64,000 bases of DNA from Achromobacter agilis (GTDB lineage: Bacteria; Pseudomonadota; Gammaproteobacteria; Burkholderiales; Burkholderiaceae_B): positions 1 to 64,000 of the forward strand of contig NZ_UFQB01000009.1 of NCBI RefSeq assembly GCF_900496965.1, read 5' to 3'. The position numbers were made by a program, and so were the translations under genes. Below the pieces are notes generated by a model, which made no database searches, was not told the origin of the DNA, and saw only the letters and a list, made by a program, of their open reading frames with translations. Positions 44,227 to 51,670 of the stretch are shown here, in pieces. The number at the start of each line of letters is the position of its first letter. Within the stretch, counting starts at the first letter, position 1.

Positions 44227-45426
44227 ATGAAAACCATCGACGAAATCGAACGCGTGCACGGCGATCTGACCGCGCTGCGCCGGGATATCCACGCGCATCC
44301 CGAACTGGCGTTCCAGGAAACGCGTACCTCCACGCTGGTGGCCGAGCGCTTGCGCGGCTGGGGGCTGGAAGTCCACACCGGCCTGGGGAAAACCGGCGTG
44401 GTGGGGGTGCTGCGCGCAGGCAGCGGCAAAAAGACGATCGGCCTGCGCGCCGACATGGACGCCCTGCCCATGCCGGAGCACAACCGCTTCGCGCACAAGT
44501 CCACCATCAGCGGACGCATGCACGGTTGCGGCCATGACGGCCATACGACCATGCTGCTGGGCGCGGCGCAATACCTGTCCACGCACCGGGATTTCGATGG
44601 CACGGTCGTGTTCATTTTCCAGCCGGCCGAGGAAGGCGGCAACGCCGGCGCGCGCGCAATGATGCAGGACGGCCTGTTCGACCGCTTCCCGTGCGATGCG
44701 GTGTTCGGCATCCACAACATGCCCGGCATGCCGGTCAACCAGTTCGGGTTCCGGGCCGGGCCGACCATGGCTTCCAGCAACCGCTGGGACATCGTCATCA
44801 AAGGCGTGGGCGGCCACGCGGCGCAGCCGCATGCATCGGTGGATCCGATCATCGTGGCCGCCGATATGGTGCATGCCCTGCAGACCGTGATCTCGCGCAG
44901 CAAGAATCCGCTGGACCAGGCGGTGCTGTCGATCACGCAGATTCACGCGGGCGACGCGTACAACGTGATTCCGGGCGAAGCCGTGCTGCGCGGCACCGTG
45001 CGCACGTATACGGTGGAGGCGCTGGACAAGATCGAGGCGGACATGCGGCGCATCGTCACCACCCTGCCGCAGGTATATGGCGGCACGGGCGAACTGGACT
45101 TCGTGAGGGCCTATCCCCCGCTGGTGAACTGGGAGAATGAAACGGCCTTCGCCGCCCAGGTCGCGGAGGACGCATTCGGCGCCAAAAATGTGCTGCGGGA
45201 CATGCCGCCCTTCATGGGCGCCGAGGACTTCTCCTTCTTTCTGGAAGCCATCCCCGGCACCTATCTGTTCCTGGGCAATGGGGATGGCGGACATCGGCTG
45301 GAAAGCTACCATGGCATGGGCCCGTGCCAGCTGCATAACCCGAATTACGACTTCAACGACGCCCTGCTGCCAGTTGGCGCAACCTATTGGGTGAAATTGG
45401 TGCAGGCCTTCCTGTCCAAGGCCTGA
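44227..45426 (+). CDS. M20-family amidohydrolase (hippurate hydrolase/aminoacylase type)
   Basis: 399 aa. It hydrolyses N-acyl or N-aroyl amino acids. Metal-site motifs: RADMDALPMPE, MHGCGHDGHTTMLLGAA and FQPAEEGGNAGARAMM, then the dimerisation domain opening GPTMASSNRWDIVIKGVGGH. No signal peptide, so it is cytoplasmic. It is 59 nt after the peptide-type ABC operon on the same strand and ends with its own terminator, so imported acyl amino acids or peptides are its likely substrates. A perfect DnaA 9-mer abuts the start codon (44212-44220). Confidence 0.92.
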   Translation: MKTIDEIERVHGDLTALRRDIHAHPELAFQETRTSTLVAERLRGWGLEVHTGLGKTGVVGVLRAGSGKKTIGLRADMDALPMPEHNRFAHKSTISGRMHGCGHDGHTTMLLGAAQYLSTHRDFDGTVVFIFQPAEEGGNAGARAMMQDGLFDRFPCDAVFGIHNMPGMPVNQFGFRAGPTMASSNRWDIVIKGVGGHAAQPHASVDPIIVAADMVHALQTVISRSKNPLDQAVLSITQIHAGDAYNVIPGEAVLRGTVRTYTVEALDKIEADMRRIVTTLPQVYGGTGELDFVRAYPPLVNWENETAFAAQVAEDAFGAKNVLRDMPPFMGAEDFSFFLEAIPGTYLFLGNGDGGHRLESYHGMGPCQLHNPNYDFNDALLPVGATYWVKLVQAFLSKA

Positions 45427-45447
45427 TTCTCGCAAGCTATTGATTTT

Positions 45448-45480
45448 AAAGGCGCAGGCTGTCATGGCTTGGCGCCTTTT
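45448..45480 (+). terminator. Terminator after the M20 amidohydrolase gene
   Basis: Stem AAAGGCGC / GCGCCTTT with a partly paired inner loop, ending in TTTT, 22 nt after the stop codon. Confidence 0.82.
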
Positions 45481-45508
45481 CTTCTGTCCGGGCCAAGTTG
45501 TGCACCGG

Positions 45509-45608
45509 CTATCCACTGGCTGTCCACTGCCTATCCACCGGGATATCCCCTGGCTATCCACCGGTTTTCCCTGGCTTGTCACTAGGCTTATCCCTAGAGT
45601 TATCCACA
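45509..45608 (+). repeat. Array of DnaA-box-like 9-mers with 11-12 bp period
   Basis: Head-to-tail sequences of the form (C/T)TATCCAC(N) start at 45509, 45520, 45531, 45543, 45554, 45575, 45588 and 45600, with a weaker unit at 45565. The last, TTATCCACA, is perfect. Most units are followed by GG or GC. The spacing is close to one DNA turn, so all would face the same side of the helix. The array fills the gap between the terminator and the TauD gene; a basal promoter for tauD must overlap or follow it (45609-45741). Confidence 0.75.
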
Positions 45609-45741
45609 GGCCGGAAATTTCTCTTTATGACGCAAGGGCTTGAACAAACGCCGAATAATTCGTTTGCCCAGCGGTAACGGGTTTTCATAATGGATCGCTC
45701 CAATGCCGGCCTGGCCGGCGAGTCACTGCAAGGAGCGATCC

Positions 45742-46665
45742 ATGTCCCAGAGCAACGCGCTGCGCCGGTCCGAAGCGTATGCGGCACCGAGGTACGCCTC
45801 CGTTCCCGCGCCTCAGGATTTCCTGGTCCGGCCCCTGGCGGGCCCGGTGGGCGCGGAGATCGTCGGCATCGATCTGTCGCAGGAACTCGACGCGGCTGAC
45901 TTCGCCCGGGTGCACCAGGCGCATCTGGACCACCACCTGCTGGTGTTCCGCGACCAGCACATTACCCCGCAGCAGCACATCGATTTCAGCCGGCGCTTCG
46001 GCCGCCTGATGATCCACGTGCTGCATCAATTCCACCTGCCCGGGTATCCGGAGATCCTCGTCGTGTCCAACATCGTGGAGGATGGCAAGCCGGTGGGGCT
46101 GGGCGATGCCGGCAAATACTGGCATTCGGACATCTCGTACAAGGAATTGCCCAGCCTGGGGTCGCTCCTGCATGCGCAGGAACTGCCGGCGCAAGGAGGC
46201 GACACGCTCTTCGCCAACATGCATCTGGCGTATGACACGCTGCCCGCCGCGCTGCGCGATGCCGTCGACGGCAAGCGCGCCGTGCATTCCTACCTGGCCA
46301 AGTACGGGCAGTTGCAGAAGGAAGGCGCCTGGCGCCCCAACCTGAGCGCGCAGCAGGTGGCGCAGGTGCAGGAGGTCGTGCACCCCGTGGTGCGCACGCA
46401 CCCCGAATCCGGCCGCCGGGCGCTGTTCGTCAGCGAAGGCTTCACGACGCGTATCGAAGGCCTGCCCGAAGACGAAAGCCGGCAGATACTCGACGAGCTG
46501 TTTGCGCACAGCATCCGTCCCGAGCATCTCTACCGCCACGCGTGGCAGCCCCACGATCTGGTGTTCTGGGACAACCGCTCGCTGATCCACCTGGCCGCCG
46601 GCACGCCGGACCATCTGCGTCGCAAGCTGTACCGCACCACCATCGAAGGCGATACGCCCTTCTGA
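45742..46665 (+). CDS. TauD/TfdA-family Fe(II)/2-oxoglutarate dioxygenase
   Basis: 307 aa from ATG 45742, preceded by AAGGAG at 6 nt. The facial triad is visible as H-x-D in YWHSDISYKE and a distal histidine in NRSLIHLAAG, with the 2-oxoglutarate arginine in RRKLYRTTIEGD. The family hydroxylates taurine, other sulfonates, or aromatic ethers. It precedes a TauABC-type importer in the same direction, which favours a sulfonate or sulfate ester released inside the cell as sulfite or sulfate. Substrate not provable from sequence. Confidence 0.9.
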   Translation: MSQSNALRRSEAYAAPRYASVPAPQDFLVRPLAGPVGAEIVGIDLSQELDAADFARVHQAHLDHHLLVFRDQHITPQQHIDFSRRFGRLMIHVLHQFHLPGYPEILVVSNIVEDGKPVGLGDAGKYWHSDISYKELPSLGSLLHAQELPAQGGDTLFANMHLAYDTLPAALRDAVDGKRAVHSYLAKYGQLQKEGAWRPNLSAQQVAQVQEVVHPVVRTHPESGRRALFVSEGFTTRIEGLPEDESRQILDELFAHSIRPEHLYRHAWQPHDLVFWDNRSLIHLAAGTPDHLRRKLYRTTIEGDTPF

Positions 46666-46693
46666 AAACGCCAGCCTCCGCCCGAACAACGAC

Positions 46694-46702
46694 TTATCCA
46701 CA
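46694..46702 (+). promoter_or_regulatory. DnaA box, perfect, in the leader of the SsuA/TauA-type gene
   Basis: TTATCCACA immediately before AGGATCGCC and the ATG at 46712, so it overlaps the ribosome-binding region. Confidence 0.6.
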
Positions 46703-46711
46703 AGGATCGCC

Positions 46712-47755
46712 ATGCGTTTTTCTTCCGCCCTGCGGGACCGTTTTGTCCGAATCGCCACCGGCGCAGGCCTGGCGCTGGCGCTGGCCGTTCTGGCGCTCGC
46801 CTCGCCGACCCCGGCGATGGCGGAAGGCCGTATCCGCATCGCGGAGCAATACGGCATCGTGTATTTGTTGTTGAACGTCGCCCGCGACCAGCAACTGATC
46901 GAGAAGCACGGCAAGGCCGAAGGGCTGGACATCTCGGTCGAATGGGCCAAGTTGTCCGGCGGCTCGGCGGTAAACGACGCGCTGCTGTCGGGGGCTGTGG
47001 ATATCGCGGGTGCGGGCGTGGGGCCGCTGCTGACGATCTGGGATCGCACGCGCGGCAAGCAGAACGTGAAAGGCGTCGCATCGCTGGGCAACTTTCCCTA
47101 CTACCTGGTCAGCAACAATCCGGACGTGAAGACGATCGCGGACTTCACGGACAAGGACCGCATCGCGGTTCCCGCGGTAGGCGTGTCGGTGCAATCGCGC
47201 GTGCTGCAGCTGGCGTCGGCCAAGCTGTGGGGCGATGCGCAATTCAATAAGCTGGACAAGCTGTCCGTCGCGTTGCCGCATCCGGACGCCGCGGCCGCGA
47301 TCATCGCCGGCGGCACCGAGATCACGGCGCATTTCGGCAATCCGCCCTTCCAGGAGCAGGAACTGGCCGAGAATCCCAAGGCGCGCATCGTGCTCAAGTC
47401 GTACGACGTACTGGGCGGACCCAGTTCCTCGACGGTGCTGTTCGCGACCGAGAAATTCCGCAAGGAAAATCCCAAGACCTACAAGGCGTTCCAGGCCGCG
47501 CTGCAGGAGGCGGCAGTCTTCGCCGCCGCCCACCCGGAGCAGGCCGCGGATACGTACCTGCGCGTCACAGGGGCCAAGCTGGACCGCGGCTTCCTGATCA
47601 ATGTGATCAAGAACCCCGACGTGCAATTCAAGCTGGAACCCCAGAACACCTACGCACTGGCCGAGTTCATGCACAAGGTCGGCGCGATCAAGCACGCGCC
47701 GGCGAGTTGGCGTGACTATTTCTTCGACGATCCGCTCACGGCGCAAGGCAGCTGA
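46712..47755 (+). CDS. Sulfonate/nitrate/taurine-type ABC transporter binding protein
   Basis: 347 aa with an N-terminal signal peptide (ATGAGLALALAVLALASPTP, then AMA) before EGRIRIAEQYGIVYLLLNVA. It is of the SsuA/TauA/NMT1 receptor class, with SGGSAVNDALLSGAVDIAGAG and FPYYLVSNNPDVKTIADFTD as landmarks. It binds the substrate in the periplasm for the ATPase (1 nt downstream) and permease. In the tauD operon, with a 46-nt gap after the dioxygenase. Confidence 0.92.
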   Translation: MRFSSALRDRFVRIATGAGLALALAVLALASPTPAMAEGRIRIAEQYGIVYLLLNVARDQQLIEKHGKAEGLDISVEWAKLSGGSAVNDALLSGAVDIAGAGVGPLLTIWDRTRGKQNVKGVASLGNFPYYLVSNNPDVKTIADFTDKDRIAVPAVGVSVQSRVLQLASAKLWGDAQFNKLDKLSVALPHPDAAAAIIAGGTEITAHFGNPPFQEQELAENPKARIVLKSYDVLGGPSSSTVLFATEKFRKENPKTYKAFQAALQEAAVFAAAHPEQAADTYLRVTGAKLDRGFLINVIKNPDVQFKLEPQNTYALAEFMHKVGAIKHAPASWRDYFFDDPLTAQGS

Positions 47756-47756
47756 T

Positions 47757-48587
47757 ATGGGCCTGACCGCCGCCGCGCCTGTGGATAAACCCGAAACGGC
47801 CACGCCTTTGCTGCTTGTGGATAAGGTGTCGATCGAATACAAGACGCGCGATCGGCGGGTACGCGCCACGCACCAGGCCAGTTTCGAGGTGCATGACGGG
47901 GAACGGGCCATTTTGCTGGGGGCGTCCGGCTGCGGCAAGTCGACGTTGCTCAAGGCGATAGCGGGGTTTATCCCGCCCACCGAAGGACGCATCGAGATCG
48001 ATGGACAACCCGTGCGCGGCCCCGGGCCGGACCGCATCGTGGTGTTCCAGGAATTCGACCAGTTGCCGCCCTGGAAGACGCTGCGCCAGAACGTCGCGTT
48101 TCCTCTCCTGGCTTCGCGCAAGCTGGGCCGGCGCGAAGCGGACGAACGCGCCATGCATTACCTCGACAAGGTGGGCCTGTCCGCCTTCGCCGATGCCTAT
48201 CCGCACACGCTGTCGGGCGGCATGAAGCAGCGCGTGGCCATCGCCCGCGCCTTGTCCATGCAGCCGCGCGTGCTGCTGATGGACGAACCCTTCGCCGCGC
48301 TGGACGCGCTGACGCGCCGCCGCATGCAGGAAGAGCTGCTGGCGCTATGGGAAGACGTGCGATTCACGCTGGTGTTCGTTACGCATTCGATCGAGGAGGC
48401 TCTGGTGCTGGGCAGCCGCGTATTGCTGCTGTCGCCGCATCCGGGCCGGGTGCGGGCCGAATTGAATGCCCACGCCTTCGACCTGCACAGCCAGGGTTCC
48501 GCGGCGTTTCAGTCGGCCGCGCGGCGTATTCACGACTTGCTGTTCGAGCCGGCCCCGCAGCCGCGGGCCGAACTGGCCGCGGCCTGA
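47757..48587 (+). CDS. Sulfonate/nitrate/taurine-type ABC transporter ATPase
   Basis: 276 aa from ATG 47757. Walker [20 protein letters not shown]-loop FQEFDQLPPWKTLRQNV, signature [17 protein letters not shown], Walker B VLLMDEPFAALD, H-loop VTHSIEEAL. The PPWKTLRQNV segment is the TauB/SsuB/NrtC mark. The 5' end carries two perfect DnaA 9-mers on the minus strand (47780 and 47816), 36 bp apart, encoding VDK tripeptides. Confidence 0.94.
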   Translation: MGLTAAAPVDKPETATPLLLVDKVSIEYKTRDRRVRATHQASFEVHDGERAILLGASGCGKSTLLKAIAGFIPPTEGRIEIDGQPVRGPGPDRIVVFQEFDQLPPWKTLRQNVAFPLLASRKLGRREADERAMHYLDKVGLSAFADAYPHTLSGGMKQRVAIARALSMQPRVLLMDEPFAALDALTRRRMQEELLALWEDVRFTLVFVTHSIEEALVLGSRVLLLSPHPGRVRAELNAHAFDLHSQGSAAFQSAARRIHDLLFEPAPQPRAELAAA

Positions 48588-48596
48588 GGGACACGT

Positions 48597-49475
48597 ATGA
48601 GCAATGCCTATGCCGGCCCGGTTCCGGTCCGTCCGGAGATCGAGCATGATTTGCCGCCCTTGCCCGCGCAGGCGGCCGAAAGGCCGCTGCCCTGGCATGA
48701 ACGCCTGTGGCAGCAGGCCGGCCTGCGCAAGCTGGTCATCCTGGCGCTCCTGGCCGGCATCTGGGAACTGGCGGCGCGTTATACCGACAATGACCTGCTG
48801 CTGCCCGGCGCCGTGCAGACGGCGCAGGCCTTCGTCCAGGGCATGGCGAGCGGCGAATTGCCGGCGCGCGCCGGGCAGTCCCTGCGAGTGCTGGTGCAGG
48901 GTTATGCCGCCGGCGTGGCGCTGGCTTTCGTGCTGACCACGCTGGCCGTGTCGACGCGCTTCGGGCGCGACCTGCTGTCGACACTGACCGCCATGTTCAA
49001 CCCGCTGCCGGCCATTGCGCTGCTGCCGTTGGCGTTGCTGTGGTTCGGCCTGGGCGAAGGCAGCCTGGTGTTCGTGCTGATCCATTCCGTGCTGTGGGCG
49101 CTGGCGCTGAACATGTATGCGGGCTTCCTGGGCGTGTCGGAGACCCTGCGCATGGCGGGCCGCAACTACGGCCTCGGGGGCCTGCGCTACGTCCTGCAGA
49201 TCCTGGTGCCAGCGGCGCTGCCCGCCATCCTGGCCGGGCTGCGGATAGGCTGGGCGTTCGCCTGGCGCACCTTGATTGCGGCGGAGCTGGTGTTTGGCGC
49301 TTCCAGCGGCAAGGGCGGCCTGGGCTGGTACATCTTCCAGAACCGCAACGAGTTATACACAGACCGCGTGTTCGCGGGGCTGGCCGCCGTGGTGATCATT
49401 GGCCTGCTTGTGGAAAACCTCGGGTTCGACACGCTGGAGCGGCTGACGGTCAGGCGCTGGGGCATGCAGCGTTGA
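48597..49475 (+). CDS. Sulfonate/nitrate/taurine-type ABC transporter permease
   Basis: 292 aa with six helices. The N-terminal segment KLVILALLAGIWELAARYTD is TauC/SsuC-like, and the EAA loop is SETLRMAGRNYGLGGLRYVL. It completes the transporter encoded by the two preceding genes (9 nt downstream of the ATPase) and is the last intact gene before the broken fragments at 49.5 kb. Confidence 0.94.
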   Translation: MSNAYAGPVPVRPEIEHDLPPLPAQAAERPLPWHERLWQQAGLRKLVILALLAGIWELAARYTDNDLLLPGAVQTAQAFVQGMASGELPARAGQSLRVLVQGYAAGVALAFVLTTLAVSTRFGRDLLSTLTAMFNPLPAIALLPLALLWFGLGEGSLVFVLIHSVLWALALNMYAGFLGVSETLRMAGRNYGLGGLRYVLQILVPAALPAILAGLRIGWAFAWRTLIAAELVFGASSGKGGLGWYIFQNRNELYTDRVFAGLAAVVIIGLLVENLGFDTLERLTVRRWGMQR

Positions 49476-49482
49476 CGCCGGG

Positions 49483-49674
49483 CCCGGCCGCATAGCGGGG
49501 CGCGACGGTGTTGCTGGACAGATGGCCCGCCATGGCCTGGCGCGCGGCCTCGTAGGCATCCCACTTTTCGCCGGCGTGCAGTGAGGGGATGGTGGCCGCC
49601 ATAGACGCCATTCAGCGTTTCCGGAGAAACGGCGACGATGGACGCGATGTTGATGATCGCGCCGCGGCCGCGCG
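49483..49674 (-). pseudogene. Fragment of a short-chain dehydrogenase (SDR) gene, frameshifted
   Basis: On the minus strand 49599-49674 encodes RGRGAIINIASIVAVSPETL and NGVYG, the SDR beta-4/active-site region, with no start, no catalytic tail and no cofactor domain. After 49598 the reading continues in another frame as PSLHAGEKWDAYEAARQAMA (49483-49592), a protein-like stretch without a start codon whose parent family I cannot name. The whole is too short and broken to be functional. It abuts an AraC-family fragment on the opposite strand. Confidence 0.7.
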
Positions 49675-49940
49675 CCACCACGCACTGGCATTGGGCCGAG
49701 GCCTTGCAGCGGCGCCACCCGGGCATACAGGTCGAGGCCGACCGCATTTACATCGCCGATGGGCCGGTATGGACTTCCGCCGGCATGACGGCGGAGCTGG
49801 ATCTGGCGCTGGCGCTCGTGGAAAAGGACCTGGCCGGCGTCGCACGCCTGAGCCCGCGCCAGTTCAGCCGGGTATTCACCGCCGAAACGGGCCAGTCGCC
49901 GGCCAAGGCCATCGAGGGGCTGCGGCTCGAGGCGGCCCGA
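49671..49940 (+). pseudogene. Remnant of a GlxA/CdhR-type AraC-family regulator gene
   Basis: Translated, 49671-49832 gives ATTHWHWAEALQRRHPGIQV and then IYIADGPVWTSAGMTAELDL, the end of the DJ-1/PfpI-like domain of GlxA regulators. It jumps from ALALVEKDL straight into ARLSPRQFSRVFTAETGQSP, the AraC helix-turn-helix region. About 75-85 residues normally found between these (including the first DNA-binding helix) are missing, and the C-terminus is lost near EGLRLEAAR, where the catalase gene end begins. Start codon absent. It is a deletion-bearing remnant. Confidence 0.82.
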
Positions 49941-49972
49941 ACGGGGCCACCCCTCTTGCGGACGCGGGGAGG

Positions 49973-51418
49973 TTACAGCTTGAGTCCCAGCGCCTTGGCC
50001 ACGCCGGCCGCGTAGGCCGGATCCGCCTTCCGGAAGTGTTCCAGCTGGCGGCGCTGGATTTCCTCGGGCACGCCCGCCATGTGGCGGCCGATGTTGCCGA
50101 ACAGCAGTTCCTGCTGGGCCGGCGTCATCAGGCGGAACAAGGCGCCCGGCTGCGAGTAGTAGTCACTGTCCTCGCGGTGGTTCCAGCGATCGGCGGCCTG
50201 GCCGTCCAGCGCCAGCGGCGGCTCGGCCGCGGACGGGGTTTCCTTCCATTCGCCGAAGCTGTTGGGCTCGTAGTTCAGGGTCCCGCCCGCATTGCCGTCG
50301 ACGCGCCCGGCGCCGTCGCGATGGAAGCTGTGGAACGGGCAGCGCGGCGCGTTCACGGGGATCTGATGATGGTTGATGCCCAGGCGGTAGCGGTGCGTAT
50401 CGCCGTAGGAGAACAAGCGGCCCTGAAGCATCTTGTCCGGCGAGAAGCCGATGCCCGGGACCACGTTGGCAGGCGTAAAGGCGGCCTGCTCCACTTCGGC
50501 GAAGTAGTTCTCCGGGTTCTTGTTCAGCTCCAGCACCCCGACCTCGATCAGGGGGTAGTCGCCGTGCGGCCAGACCTTGGTCAGGTCGAAGGGGTTGATG
50601 TGGTAGGTCGCCGCTTCGGCTTCGGGCATGATCTGCACCTTCAGCGTCCACTTCGGGAAGTTGCCCTGTTCAATGTTGTTGAACAGGTCGCGCTGCGAGC
50701 TTTCCCGGTCGCGCGCGACGACTTGCGCCGCTTCCTCGTCGGTCAGACAGGCGATGCCCTGCTGCGACTTGAAGTGGAATTTCACGTAGAAGCGTTCGCC
50801 GTCCTTGTTGATGAAGCTGAACGTGTGCGAGCCGAAGCCGTGCTGCTGGCGCAGGTTGGCCGGGATGCCGCGATCGCTCATCAGGGTGGTGATCTGGTGT
50901 AGCGACTCGGGGTTGAGCGACCAGAAGTCCCAGGCGGCGGTGGCGCTGCGCAGGTTGGACTTGGGCTCGCGCTTCTGCGTGTGGATGAAATCGGGGAATT
51001 TCAACGGGTCGCGGATGAAGAAGACGGGCGTGTTGTTGCCCACGAGATCCCAGTTGCCCTCATCGGTGTAGAACTTGATGGCGAAGCCGCGCACGTCGCG
51101 TTCGGCGTCCGCCGCGCCGCGCTCGCCGGCCACGGTGGAGAAGCGCAGGAACAGGGGCGTCTGCTTGCCTACCTTGGAAAAAATGCTGGCGCGGGTATAG
51201 CGCGAGATGTCGTGGGTGACGGTGAAGGTGCCGTAGGCGCCCGAGCCCTTCGCATGCACGACGCGTTCGGGGATGCGTTCGCGGTCGAAGTGGGCGAGCT
51301 TTTCGATCAGCCAGAAGTCCTGCAACAGCGCCGGGCCGCGAGGACCCGCCGTTAGTGTGTTGTTGTTGTCCGCCACCGGCGCGCCCGAGGCGGTGGTCAG
51401 ATGCTTCTTGTCGTTCAT
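49973..51418 (-). CDS. katA: Monofunctional haem catalase
   Basis: 481 aa from ATG 51418, with GGGAG at 7 nt; an in-frame upstream extension is not used. Small-subunit clade. Catalytic histidine in [14 protein letters not shown], asparagine in [12 protein letters not shown], haem-proximal tyrosine in [14 protein letters not shown], and [20 protein letters not shown]. It decomposes hydrogen peroxide. No secretion signal, so cytoplasmic. The leader region contains an OxyR-like motif. It is flanked by yidC and by the gene remnants, so it may be part of an inserted block. Confidence 0.95.
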   Translation of the reverse strand: MNDKKHLTTASGAPVADNNNTLTAGPRGPALLQDFWLIEKLAHFDRERIPERVVHAKGSGAYGTFTVTHDISRYTRASIFSKVGKQTPLFLRFSTVAGERGAADAERDVRGFAIKFYTDEGNWDLVGNNTPVFFIRDPLKFPDFIHTQKREPKSNLRSATAAWDFWSLNPESLHQITTLMSDRGIPANLRQQHGFGSHTFSFINKDGERFYVKFHFKSQQGIACLTDEEAAQVVARDRESSQRDLFNNIEQGNFPKWTLKVQIMPEAEAATYHINPFDLTKVWPHGDYPLIEVGVLELNKNPENYFAEVEQAAFTPANVVPGIGFSPDKMLQGRLFSYGDTHRYRLGINHHQIPVNAPRCPFHSFHRDGAGRVDGNAGGTLNYEPNSFGEWKETPSAAEPPLALDGQAADRWNHREDSDYYSQPGALFRLMTPAQQELLFGNIGRHMAGVPEEIQRRQLEHFRKADPAYAAGVAKALGLKL

Positions 51419-51567
51419 AGCACACTCCCTATGTCGTTCCTGGAACGCGGAGCCGTTCGTGGCCCGCGCCGTGTCCTCGACTGCCCGGCGTTGCCGGCCG
51501 GGCACATCGCCAACACATCATAGGTGGCTTACTTTACGTTGTGAAGTTGATTGATCCATCAGTTTTG

Positions 51568-51582
51568 ATAAATAATAACTAT
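51568..51582 (-). promoter_or_regulatory. OxyR-like half site upstream of katA
   Basis: On the minus strand ATAGTTATTATTTAT fits the OxyR motif ATAG-N7-CTAT with one mismatch. Only one good half of the expected two-half site is seen. It lies about 150 bp before the catalase start, in an AT-rich patch. Confidence 0.4.
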
Positions 51583-51625
51583 CGATAGAGACGTTGCCGG
51601 CCAGGGCCGCCGTTGCCGCGGGCAT

Positions 51626-51654
51626 AAAAAAACCGGCCCATCGGGGCCGGTTTT
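51626..51654 (-). terminator. Terminator of the rpmH-rnpA-yidD-yidC transcript
   Basis: Stem AAAACCGGCCC/GGGCCGGTTTT with a four-base loop, followed on the minus strand by TTTTTTATG. It lies 17 nt past the yidC stop. Confidence 0.9.
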
Positions 51655-51670
51655 CTGGTGGAGCCGGGGA

